The notes below the pieces were generated by a model. The model searched no databases. It saw only the letters and a program-made list of their open reading frames with translations, and was not told the DNA's origin. 64,000 bases of DNA. Origin: CAYLRF01 sp964385995 (GTDB lineage Bacteria; Bacillota; Clostridia; Lachnospirales; Lachnospiraceae). The stretch is taken from contig CAYLRF010000002.1 in the NCBI GenBank assembly GCA_964385995.1, positions 1-64,000 on the forward strand, given 5' to 3'. A program made the position numbers and the translations under genes. Positions 26,658 to 34,808 of this stretch are shown piece by piece. Positions within the stretch are counted from its first letter, which is position 1, and each line of letters starts with the position of its first letter.

Positions 26658-26682
26658 AAGCACGTATCGATTCGATTGTCAA
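26654..26682 (-). promoter_or_regulatory. Sigma-A promoter of cadA
   Basis: On minus, TTGACA (26677-26682) and TTATAT (26654-26659) are 17 bases apart. The start site would fall within the operator palindrome, about 40 bases upstream of the cadA ATG. Confidence 0.8.
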
Positions 26683-26690
26683 GAGTAAGT

Positions 26691-27356
26691 TTAAATCTCC
26701 CAGTCTATCCGCCGCTCACCCTGCCGGATAAGAAACTCATTTGTCCTGCTAAACGGCCTGCTTCCGAAAAAACCCCTGAAGGCGGAAAGCGGACTGGGGT
26801 GCGGCGCCGCGAGGACGAGGTGCTTCGGATTCGTTATCATGGGCCTTTTCATCTGAGCCTGCGATCCCCACAGTATAAATACGATGGGACGATCCTCACC
26901 GCACAGCGCGCGAACGGCGGCGTCTGTAAATTCCTCCCAGCCTATGCCTTTATGCGAATTTGCCCGATGAGCCCTCACCGTGAGCACGCTGTTTAAAAGC
27001 AATACTCCCTCGCGGGCCCATTTTACGAGGCATCCCTGCTTCGGTATCTCACAGCCGATATCGTCGTGAAGTTCCCGAAAAATATTCTCGAGGGAAGGCG
27101 GTATCTCGACTCCCGGATTTACGGAAAAAGAAAGTCCGTGAGCCTGACCCGGCTCATGATAAGGATCCTGTCCCAATATGACCGCCTTTACCTCATCAAA
27201 CTGTGTATAGTGAAATGCGTTAAATATATCCCCTGCCGGCGGATAACAGACATGAGTTTTGTACTCCTCCCGCACCCTGTCAAAGAGCTTTCCGTAATAC
27301 TCCTTATGAAACTCGCCGCGAAGTTTTTCAAGCCACCTGCCGTCTATGGCCGCCAT
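26691..27356 (-). CDS. ung: Uracil-DNA glycosylase
   Basis: Ung removes uracil from DNA. The 221-residue protein has the water-activating motif GQDPYHEPGQAHGLSFSV near residue 62 and the DNA-intercalation motif HPSPLSAFRGFFGS near 185. Its start codon shares one base with the hisF stop, so it is coupled to the histidine genes. Confidence 0.97.
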   Translation of the reverse strand: MAAIDGRWLEKLRGEFHKEYYGKLFDRVREEYKTHVCYPPAGDIFNAFHYTQFDEVKAVILGQDPYHEPGQAHGLSFSVNPGVEIPPSLENIFRELHDDIGCEIPKQGCLVKWAREGVLLLNSVLTVRAHRANSHKGIGWEEFTDAAVRALCGEDRPIVFILWGSQAQMKRPMITNPKHLVLAAPHPSPLSAFRGFFGSRPFSRTNEFLIRQGERRIDWEI

Positions 27357-28123
27357 CAGTACACCTCCCTTACGGGTATGCCGTTTCGGGCAAGGTAGGC
27401 TTTCACCTCGGATATCTCAAGTTCCTTAAAATGAAAAAGCGACGCCGCGAGAGCCGCGTCCGCCTCCCCCTTAGTCAGAACCTCGCGAAAATCCTCCAAA
27501 CTTCCCGCGCCCCCGGAGGCTATGACGGGGATATCCACCTCACTGGCCACCGCTCTCGTAAGCTCTATGTCATAACCGCTCTTCGTGCCGTCGCGATCCA
27601 TCCCGGTAAGAAGTATCTCTCCCGCTCCCAGCTCCTCTACCTTGCGCGCCCAGCTTACGGCGTCTATCCCCGTGTCGATCCGTCCGCCGTTTTTATATAT
27701 GTTCCATCCGTCTCCCGCGGGGCGCCTCTTCGCGTCGATCGCCGCCACCACGCATTGACTTCCGAATTTAAGGGCGGCCTCGGATATGAGTTCGCATCTT
27801 TCTATCGCCGCGGAATTTACCGACACTTTATCGGCTCCCGCCCTCAGGATATTTTTAAAATCATCCACAGTGCGGATCCCTCCGCCTACCGTAAACGGTA
27901 TAAACACATTCTCGGCGACGCGTCTTACCATATCCGTCACAGTGGCCCTGGCGTCCGAAGAGGCGGTTATGTCAAGAAAGACGAGTTCATCCGCCCCCGC
28001 CGCGTCATAGGCCGCGGCCGCGGCGGCGGGATCACCCGCGTCCACGAGATTTACGAAATTTACTCCTTTTACCACCCGTCCGCGATCGACGTCGAGACAG
28101 GGAATTATTCTCTTTGTAAGCAT
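27356..28123 (-). CDS. hisF: Imidazole glycerol phosphate synthase, cyclase subunit
   Basis: HisF is the TIM-barrel half of IGP synthase, closing the imidazole ring in histidine synthesis. The 255-residue protein starts MLTKRIIPCLDVDRGRVVKG and contains FTVGGGIRTVDD and VIASGGAGSLEDF phosphate-binding loops. It overlaps hisH by 19 bases. Other his genes are not in the window. Confidence 0.97.
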   Translation of the reverse strand: MLTKRIIPCLDVDRGRVVKGVNFVNLVDAGDPAAAAAAYDAAGADELVFLDITASSDARATVTDMVRRVAENVFIPFTVGGGIRTVDDFKNILRAGADKVSVNSAAIERCELISEAALKFGSQCVVAAIDAKRRPAGDGWNIYKNGGRIDTGIDAVSWARKVEELGAGEILLTGMDRDGTKSGYDIELTRAVASEVDIPVIASGGAGSLEDFREVLTKGEADAALAASLFHFKELEISEVKAYLARNGIPVREVY

Positions 28124-28815
28124 ATTTTTTCTCTCATTTCCAGGAAATTTTTTAACATCGAAAGCCCCGTTTCGCCGCTTTTTTCCGGGTGGAACTGACA
28201 GGCGACGATGTTTCCCTTCTCAACGGCGGCATGGATATTCACACCGTAGTCGCATGTAGCGGTCACGATCTTTGCATCTTTCGCTTTCAGATAATATGAG
28301 TGTACAAAATAGACATACGCTCCGTCCTTTATGCCGCGAAAGAGCCGTCCGCCGGTGAAAGACTCCCCGCGCCTTCCATGCTTTTCGCCGCTACATGAGC
28401 CGTCGACCGCATGATGGCTATTCGAGGGTCCGCCCGAAATCCGAAGCGAGTCCCAACCCATATGCGGGATTTTATTTCCTTCTGACCGGGGGATCTTAAG
28501 TATCTCCCCCTTCAATATGCCAAGGCCTCCTACCCCCGGCGACTCCTCGCTTTTTTCAAAAAGAAGCTGCATTCCGAGGCAAATCCCGAGAAGCGGTTTT
28601 CCCCGCGCGACGGCGCCTTTTATCGCCTCCGCGAGGCCTCTTTTTCTAAGGCTTTCCATCGCGGCCCCGAAGGATCCCACGCCCGGGAGTATGAGTTTAT
28701 CCGCGGCTTTTATCTCGTCCGCGTCGCCCGTCACTTTTGTCTTCGCTCCCAGACGGTAAAGCGCCCGCACCACGCTCATGATATTTCCCGCGTCGTAATC
28801 TATGACAGTAAGCAT
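28105..28815 (-). CDS. hisH: Imidazole glycerol phosphate synthase, glutaminase subunit, with an insertion
   Basis: HisH supplies ammonia to HisF. The class-I glutaminase triad is visible: Cys in GICLGMQLLFEKS, His and Glu in CQFHPEKSGETG. At 236 residues it exceeds the usual roughly 200-205. The extra is about 28 residues rich in Gly, Ser, His and Arg between HMGWDSLRI and RLFRGIKDG (near residues 127-154), a loop position that spares the active site. Confidence 0.95.
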   Translation of the reverse strand: MLTVIDYDAGNIMSVVRALYRLGAKTKVTGDADEIKAADKLILPGVGSFGAAMESLRKRGLAEAIKGAVARGKPLLGICLGMQLLFEKSEESPGVGGLGILKGEILKIPRSEGNKIPHMGWDSLRISGGPSNSHHAVDGSCSGEKHGRRGESFTGGRLFRGIKDGAYVYFVHSYYLKAKDAKIVTATCDYGVNIHAAVEKGNIVACQFHPEKSGETGLSMLKNFLEMREKICLQRE

Positions 28816-28900
28816 ATCAGTCCCGTCCCCGTATTTGTTATGATTCTCTCCGCGTCAGAGCCCGCTGTCCGCTTAAGGCGGGTCCTACGCGCTAAGCTTA

Positions 28901-30391
28901 TCACTCCGCCTTAAATTTATCCAACTCAAACCAGAACATGACGCCGTTATCGTAATTTTGCACGCCGTAATCCTTATGGGCGGATTCCATGATCGCCTTT
29001 ACGATGGATAAGCCTATGCCGTTGCCGCCGTACTCACGGGTCCTGGCCTTATCCACTTTATAGAACTTTCCCCATATCCTGTCCAGATCTTCCTTCGGGA
29101 TCTGACTTCCTGTATTAAAGACAGAGACGCGCACCGTGCCTTTTTCGTCGTTTTCGATCACCTTTACGTCTATGACCTTCTCTCCGTCCGCGTGATTTAG
29201 GGCGTTTACGAAATAATTGCGAAATACCTGCTCCGCCTTCCACTCGTCGGCCCATACATAGACGGGCCCGGATTCGCTTACGCGCACGCTCACACCCTTT
29301 TGTTCCGTTAGGATACGGCTGCTCTCGACGATGCCTTTTATCATCTCCGTCACGTCGAAACGCTCAAGCTCGTCTCCTGTGCCGCCGCTTTCAAGCTGCG
29401 TGAGCGTCAGGAGATTCTGCACCGTCTTATTCATCTTTTCGGCCTCGTCGATGATGACATCCAGATAAAAGCGTCTGCCCTCCTCGTCGTCCGTGACGCC
29501 TTCCTTGAGGCCCTCGGCGTATCCCTGTATGAGCGCTATGGGAGTTTTTAATTCGTGGGAAACATTTCCTATAAACTCGCTTCTTCCGGCCTCTGCCTCT
29601 TCCCTTTTTTCGATATCCTCCTGCAATTTACTGTTCGCGTTTTTAAGCTCGCAGACGGTCTTTTGCAGCCTGTCGGACATGGTGTTGAAATTTTTGCCCA
29701 ATATGCCGATCTCGTTCGTGCCTCCGCTCGTGTACCTCGCCTCGAAATCAAGATCCGTCATCCGCCTTGAGATGTCCACGAGTTCCTGTACCGGGCTTGT
29801 TATCCTCTTTGAGAAATACCAGACAAACACGCCGCCCACCACCAATATTATCACCATGGTGCAAAAGAAAAAGCGGTTCGAGAGCTTTACGCTCTCCTGT
29901 ATGCTCTCAAGCGGCGTCCTTATGATAAAGGGGCTGGCGTCATCAAGGTATCCCCACATTTCCACATATTCCTCGCCGCTTAAGACGCTTCTCGTTCTTC
30001 GTATCTGATAGTTCTCCTTTTCTTTAAGGAGCTCGCCGTGTCTTTGATTTATCTGATAAATGTAACCCAGAAGCTGAGAGCGCATCTCTTCGATCTGCGC
30101 CTCGCCCGACGTGGCAGCGACGAGGTCGTTCGCGTCATCCGTCATGATGACGAACATGATATTTCCGGCTTCCAGGACGGACGACAGATCCTCCGTCATG
30201 TCGTTATAAGGATCGGGGCTTTCCCTCACGGCGCGCTGCATCGCGTCATAGACGTCGGTGAGCTCGGACTCCTTGTACCGGATGTAATAACGAGAGAGAA
30301 AGAGACTGTTTATCACTATGGAAATTATCATTATCGCGGCCACCAGTCCCATAAACACGGTGACTATCTGTTTGCGAAGAGATCCTTTCAT
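28901..30391 (-). CDS. Membrane sensor histidine kinase
   Basis: A 496-residue sensor with helices at about 9-33 and 174-194, a roughly 140-residue extracellular sensor region, a HAMP linker, a coiled segment, a HisKA domain with phospho-acceptor His279 in GNVSHELKTP and an ATPase domain with the N-box RNYFVNALNHA and GNGIGLSIV. It is downstream of an OmpR-type regulator by 85 bases and surely forms a pair with it. The signal is unknown. Confidence 0.93.
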   Translation of the reverse strand: MKGSLRKQIVTVFMGLVAAIMIISIVINSLFLSRYYIRYKESELTDVYDAMQRAVRESPDPYNDMTEDLSSVLEAGNIMFVIMTDDANDLVAATSGEAQIEEMRSQLLGYIYQINQRHGELLKEKENYQIRRTRSVLSGEEYVEMWGYLDDASPFIIRTPLESIQESVKLSNRFFFCTMVIILVVGGVFVWYFSKRITSPVQELVDISRRMTDLDFEARYTSGGTNEIGILGKNFNTMSDRLQKTVCELKNANSKLQEDIEKREEAEAGRSEFIGNVSHELKTPIALIQGYAEGLKEGVTDDEEGRRFYLDVIIDEAEKMNKTVQNLLTLTQLESGGTGDELERFDVTEMIKGIVESSRILTEQKGVSVRVSESGPVYVWADEWKAEQVFRNYFVNALNHADGEKVIDVKVIENDEKGTVRVSVFNTGSQIPKEDLDRIWGKFYKVDKARTREYGGNGIGLSIVKAIMESAHKDYGVQNYDNGVMFWFELDKFKAE

Positions 30392-30476
30392 GAATAATAT
30401 CCTTTTGTGACAAATCCTTTGTAATCCGACTTAAATCGCGATAACCGGCTAAACATCTTTGCTTTCGACCTTTCGT

Positions 30477-31157
30477 TTACTCCGGATCGAATCTGTATCC
30501 CATGCCCCAGATGGTCTTAATCAGGGCTCCCTTTTCACCGAGCTTGCTGCGCAGTTTCTTCACATGCGTGTCTATGGTTCTCGCGTCCCCGAAATAATCG
30601 TAATCCCAGACGTTGCTTAAAATCTTCTCCCGCGTGAGCGCTATGTTTTGGTGTTCCAGAAAATAAAGCAGCAGCTCAAATTCCTTTACGCTTAAGTCCA
30701 TCCTCTTTCCGTCGACGCTCGCTATATGCGCGGCCTTATCGACCACTATGCCGGATACGCTCACGGGTGCGTCCGAAGAGTCGTCTTTTTTTCTTCGAAG
30801 AAGGGCGTTCACGCGCGCGACCAATATCTTCGGGCTGAAAGGCTTCGCTATATATTCGTCGGCTCCGGCGTCAAAACTTTTAAGCTCGTCGCGCTCCTCA
30901 CCTCTCGCGGTAAGCATAAGGATCGGGATGTCGGAAACAGCCCTCACCTCGCCGCAGACTTCCCAACCGTCCATATCCGGCATCATGACATCCAATATGA
31001 TAAGAGAAATATCCTTATCGTTTCGAAAGATATCAAGCGCCGTCTTCCCGTCGCCCGCCTCGCTTATCTGATATCCCTCGCGTTCGAGAAAATCCCTTAT
31101 AAGCTTTCTCATCCTGCTCTCATCGTCGACGACGAGGATCTTTTTTTTATCCTGCAT
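30477..31157 (-). CDS. OmpR/PhoB-family response regulator
   Basis: A 226-residue regulator with receiver domain (phospho-acceptor Asp56 in LIILDVMMPDMDG, Lys in YIAKPFSP) and a C-terminal winged helix (DARTIDTHVKKLRSKLG). AAGGGAG precedes the start by nine bases. It is first in a two-gene operon with the histidine kinase. Confidence 0.95.
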   Translation of the reverse strand: MQDKKKILVVDDESRMRKLIRDFLEREGYQISEAGDGKTALDIFRNDKDISLIILDVMMPDMDGWEVCGEVRAVSDIPILMLTARGEERDELKSFDAGADEYIAKPFSPKILVARVNALLRRKKDDSSDAPVSVSGIVVDKAAHIASVDGKRMDLSVKEFELLLYFLEHQNIALTREKILSNVWDYDYFGDARTIDTHVKKLRSKLGEKGALIKTIWGMGYRFDPE

Positions 31158-31496
31158 TTACGCGCGCTCCCTTATTCTGTTCTTATGATGTCGGGGCGGA
31201 AAGTGATAATACGTTTTCGGGCGCTGTGCGCTCTGCGGATCCTGCCCCGATGTCATTTGATTATACGACAAATACCGCTTAAAATGTCGGAAATTTTTAA
31301 GGCCTCTTACCGTTCCCGATAAGAGGCCCGTTTTATTTCCTTCCCGACGAGACGTCCGCCGCCCCGCGTGGCCCGCCTTAGCGTATCCCGCGCGTACGCG
31401 CCGCTTACCGTCGCGGAAAGTGCCCGATAAACGGCTGTCTTTTTGGCAGTATCCCGATTTTCACGCGGCGTCCGTTTAAAAAGCACGTCAGGGAAG
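31158..31496. other. 339-base gene-free spacer between nrdD and the response regulator
   Basis: No convincing coding frame. It holds a perfect -10 TATAAT on minus (31260-31265) without a good -35, an imperfect inverted repeat at 31186-31197/31244-31255 (arms share TCGGGGC and TGA) that could be an operator or leader hairpin for the regulator gene, and the hairpin at 31301-31328. The part from 31330 to 31496 shows nothing I can name. Confidence 0.5.
31301..31328. terminator. 9-bp hairpin, probable terminator after nrdD
   Basis: GGCCTCTTA (31301-31309) pairs perfectly with TAAGAGGCC (31320-31328). A T-rich tail (TTTTATTT) follows on plus and a weaker TTAAAAATTT on minus. Its place downstream of nrdD suggests it ends that transcript, but the better tail is on the other strand. 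Confidence 0.5.
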
Positions 31497-33860
31497 TTAT
31501 TTTCCCGCCAAATATCCTATGATGTTTGACGCGTTCGCGTAGACATCAGTCTTTCCGTCCTTTACGACCACGAGCGTCGGCGCCTGCCTGATCCCGTATT
31601 TTCTGACGAGATCCGGGGATTCCTCGGCGTCCACCTTCTCGTACTCGACGTTCGCCTCGTCAAGGTGCATACCCACTATCCTGCAATTCGGACATGTCTT
31701 CGTGGTAAAAAGCAGCGTCTTAACCTCGTCTTCGGGGACATCCGCCTTGCTTATCACTTCCTTCGCGGCGGCGCTGCGCGGTTTAAAACGTGAGTTTGAG
31801 ATATCGTACACCTTCCTGTCGACAAATTCCTGCGCCTTGCCGTCGTTCCAGTTCTGCACCGGCCTGTAATATCCCGTGATACGGCTGTAAACCTCCGTCG
31901 CCTTACCGCAGTGAGGACAGGTATACTGCTCTCCCGCGATATAACCGTGATCCCTGCATACAGAATACGTCGGCGACAGCGTATAATACGGAAGTCTGTA
32001 GTTCTCCGCGATCTTTCGCACAAGGGACGCCGCCGACTTCCAGTCGGGAAGCTTCTCTCCCAGAAACGCGTGAAAGACCGTGCCGGACGTGTAAAGCGTC
32101 TGAAGCTCGTCCTGCACATCCAGGGCGTCGAAAATATCCGACGTATATCCCACCGGCAGATGCGTGCTGTTCGTATAATAAGGCGTGCCGTTCTCCGACG
32201 CGGTGATGATATCCGGGAACTGCTCCTTATCGTGCTTCGCGAGACGGTAAGCCGTGGACTCCGCGGGAGTCGCCTCAAGGTTATAAAGGTCTCCGTATTC
32301 TTCCTGATAGTCCGACAGCCGTTCGCGCATGTGATTTAACACTTCTTTCGCGAATTTCTGCGTCTTTTCATGCGTCATGTCGGCTCTTATCCACTTCGCG
32401 TTAAGTCCCGCCTCGTTCATGCCCACCAGACCGATCGTGGAGAAATGATTCTCAAATGTGCCCAGATATTTCTTCGTGTAAGGATAAAGGCCCTCGTTTA
32501 AAAGATTCGTGATGATCTTACGCTTCACGCTTAAGGATCTGGCCGCGACATCCATCAGATGATCCAGCCTCCTGTAAAACTCAGCCTCATCGTTTGAAAG
32601 GTAGGCTATCTTCGGCAGGTTTATCGTCACGACGCCCACGGAGCCGGTGCTCTCTCCGCTTCCGAAGAAGCCTCCCGATTTCTTGCGAAGCTCCCTAAGG
32701 TCCAGACGAAGCCTGCAGCACATGCTTCTCACGTCGCTCGGCTCCATGTCGCTGTTGATATAATTTGAAAAATAAGGCGTGCCGTACTTGCTGGTCATCT
32801 CAAAGAGCAGCCTGTTGTTTTCGGTATCCGACCAGTCGAAGTCCTTCGTGATGGAATATGTGGGAATGGGATACTGAAAGCCCCGCCCGTTCGCGTCGCC
32901 CTCGATCATGATCTCGAGGAAGGCCTTATTTACCATATCCATCTCTTTTTTGCAGTCCTTATATTTGAAGTCCATCTCCCTGCCGCCGACGATGGCCGGA
33001 AGCTCGGCAAGATCCGCCGGCACCGTCCAGTCAAGCGTGATATTCGTGAACGGTGACTGGGTACCCCATCTGCTCGGGGTATTGACGCCGTAGACGAAAG
33101 ACTCCACGCATTTTTTTACCTGATCGTAGGAAAGATTGTCCGTCTTTACGAAAGGAGCCAGATACGTGTCAAACGAGGAAAACGCCTGCGCACCCGCCCA
33201 CTCGTTCTGCATGATGCCGAGGAAGTTTACCATCTGGTTGCATAAGGTTGCGAGGTGCTTAGCCGGGGAGGATGTGATCTTACCCGGCACGCCGCCCAAT
33301 CCTTCCTGTATGAGCTGCTTTAACGACCATCCCGCGCAATATCCCGTAAGCATGGAAAGGTCATGGATGTGGATGTCTGCGTTTCGGTGAGCGTTACTTA
33401 TCTCCTCGTCGTAAATCTCGGAGAGCCAGTAATTCGCGGTAATGGCTCCGGAGTTGCTTAATATAAGGCCCCCGACAGAATAGGTGACAGTGGAATTTTC
33501 CTTCACGCGCCAGTCGTTCACATGGACGTAATTATCCACTATCTCCTTATAATCAAGAAGCGTGGATTTCATGTTGCGGATCTTCTCCCGCTGCTTGCGG
33601 TAGAGGATGTATCCCTTCGCGACGTCGCCGTATCCGGCCTGTATGAGAACCGACTCCGCGCTGTCCTGTATGTCCTCCACGCGGATAAGTCCGTCTTTTA
33701 TCTTCGGTGCGAAATCCGCCGTCACCTTAAGCGCGAGCATGTCTATGATATCGGGATGTGTCTGTGTCTGCTGCGCCTCAAACGCCTTCGTAAGCGCCGC
33801 CGTGATCTTCTCAAGCCTAAAGTCAACCGTCTGTCCGTCTCTCTTTTTAACTCTGTACAT
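31497..33860 (-). CDS. nrdD: Anaerobic (class III) ribonucleotide reductase with a fused redoxin domain
   Basis: NrdD reduces ribonucleotides to deoxyribonucleotides with a glycyl radical. I start it at ATG 33860 (MYRVKKRDGQTVDF), which has AGGTG eight bases upstream; the frame stays open 49 codons further without support. Domains: ATP-cone (about 1-95), the large barrel, a C-terminal zinc site (CRDHG and CPHC) and the glycyl-radical motif RITGYY. The last 75 residues (713-787) form a thioredoxin/glutaredoxin-like domain with CPNC at 723-726 and the cis-Pro segment RQAPTLVV. This points to the NrdD group that uses a redoxin rather than formate as reductant. Confidence 0.95.
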   Translation of the reverse strand: MYRVKKRDGQTVDFRLEKITAALTKAFEAQQTQTHPDIIDMLALKVTADFAPKIKDGLIRVEDIQDSAESVLIQAGYGDVAKGYILYRKQREKIRNMKSTLLDYKEIVDNYVHVNDWRVKENSTVTYSVGGLILSNSGAITANYWLSEIYDEEISNAHRNADIHIHDLSMLTGYCAGWSLKQLIQEGLGGVPGKITSSPAKHLATLCNQMVNFLGIMQNEWAGAQAFSSFDTYLAPFVKTDNLSYDQVKKCVESFVYGVNTPSRWGTQSPFTNITLDWTVPADLAELPAIVGGREMDFKYKDCKKEMDMVNKAFLEIMIEGDANGRGFQYPIPTYSITKDFDWSDTENNRLLFEMTSKYGTPYFSNYINSDMEPSDVRSMCCRLRLDLRELRKKSGGFFGSGESTGSVGVVTINLPKIAYLSNDEAEFYRRLDHLMDVAARSLSVKRKIITNLLNEGLYPYTKKYLGTFENHFSTIGLVGMNEAGLNAKWIRADMTHEKTQKFAKEVLNHMRERLSDYQEEYGDLYNLEATPAESTAYRLAKHDKEQFPDIITASENGTPYYTNSTHLPVGYTSDIFDALDVQDELQTLYTSGTVFHAFLGEKLPDWKSAASLVRKIAENYRLPYYTLSPTYSVCRDHGYIAGEQYTCPHCGKATEVYSRITGYYRPVQNWNDGKAQEFVDRKVYDISNSRFKPRSAAAKEVISKADVPEDEVKTLLFTTKTCPNCRIVGMHLDEANVEYEKVDAEESPDLVRKYGIRQAPTLVVVKDGKTDVYANASNIIGYLAGK

Positions 33861-33978
33861 ATACGTCACCTCTCCGTAATTTATTGAAATTAACCCGCGC
33901 CAAAGTCCCGTACGGCCGTCCTGAAAAAAGCCGGTCTTCGCGAAATGCCGCCTTCGTCCCCGGCGGGTTTGCTCGGCT

Positions 33979-34007
33979 ATTCTAACACTATAAATTGTGC
34001 CGGTCAA
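33979..34007 (-). promoter_or_regulatory. Sigma-A promoter of nrdD
   Basis: On minus TTGACC (34002-34007) and TAGAAT (33979-33984) are 17 bases apart. An NrdR box fills the spacer exactly. The leader to the nrdD ATG would be about 110 bases. Confidence 0.8.
33985..34000. promoter_or_regulatory. NrdR box 1
   Basis: ACACTATAAATTGTGC closely matches the 16-bp NrdR palindrome (ACAC-WATATA-TTGTGT type). It lies between the -35 and -10 of the nrdD promoter. Confidence 0.8.
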
Positions 34008-34015
34008 TAGGAAAA

Positions 34016-34031
34016 TATCAAGATATTGTGG
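34016..34031. promoter_or_regulatory. NrdR box 2
   Basis: TATCAAGATATTGTGG keeps the right half of the NrdR box well and the left half weakly. It begins 31 bases from box 1, the three-helical-turn spacing typical of tandem NrdR boxes, and lies just upstream of the -35. Confidence 0.72.
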
Positions 34032-34080
34032 ATTTCGAGGTGAAATTTTTGATTTTATGACGGCGGGACGCGCGTCTTTC

Positions 34081-34791
34081 TCACATTCCCCTTAATTCGG
34101 CCCGCGGCACGTATTTTCTCGCCGCGAGGAGCATCCGCCTCATCACGTCATCATCGACGGGCTTAAGTACATCTTTCGCGTCGTCTTTCGCGTTCCCGAT
34201 AAGATCGCCCGAATCCACGAACTTCTGCAGAAAATATCTGTCCGCGCCCGCTATCTTTTTCGCGATCTTTTCTATACCCTTCTCAGTGTGAAAGCCTTCC
34301 ACCACGGTCGTCCGAAATTCGTAGGGACATCCCGCCTTAAGAAGAAAACGGACGGACTCGCCTATCGCGTCAAGATCCACTCTGCTTCCGCAGGTCTTCT
34401 CGTACAGAGAGTCGCAGTTTTTTATATCCATCGCCACGTAATCGACCAGCTTTAAGTCTGCCATTTTCTTTAATCTGTCCGGGAAACTGCCGTTGGTGTC
34501 AAGCTTCACGAGAAAACCCATGTCTTTTACCCTTTCGGCGAATTCCTCCGTCCCCGGCTGCATGAGCGGCTCTCCGCCCGTGATGCACACACCGTCAAGC
34601 ACTCCCCTGCGGCCGCGAAGAAACCGAAATATCTCTTCCTCATCGTATCCCTCATCCTCGTCTATATGCGTCACGAGAGACGCGTTGTGACAAAACGGAC
34701 ACCTGAAATTACAGCCGGGCGTGAACACGGTGCAGGCAAGCTTTCCCGGATAATCAAGCAGCGTGAGCTTTTGAAGGCCCTGTATCTTCAT
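34081..34791 (-). CDS. nrdG: Anaerobic RNR-activating radical SAM protein (NrdG2 type)
   Basis: This 236-residue radical SAM enzyme carries the cluster motif CNFRCPFCH near residue 27 and the glycine-rich GVCITGGEPLMQPG. It resembles the longer NrdG2 group that installs the glycyl radical on NrdD. It starts 17 bases after hydF, so it appears to belong to the hydG-hydF transcript, and it precedes nrdD, which has its own NrdR-controlled promoter. Confidence 0.9.
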   Translation of the reverse strand: MKIQGLQKLTLLDYPGKLACTVFTPGCNFRCPFCHNASLVTHIDEDEGYDEEEIFRFLRGRRGVLDGVCITGGEPLMQPGTEEFAERVKDMGFLVKLDTNGSFPDRLKKMADLKLVDYVAMDIKNCDSLYEKTCGSRVDLDAIGESVRFLLKAGCPYEFRTTVVEGFHTEKGIEKIAKKIAGADRYFLQKFVDSGDLIGNAKDDAKDVLKPVDDDVMRRMLLAARKYVPRAELRGM

Positions 34792-34808
34792 AAATAAAGA
34801 TCTCCCTT

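Noticed and set aside
33861..34007. N-terminal extension of NrdD (49 residues)
   Set aside because: It would begin within the promoter and an NrdR box; ATG 33860 has a ribosome site and fits the ATP-cone start.
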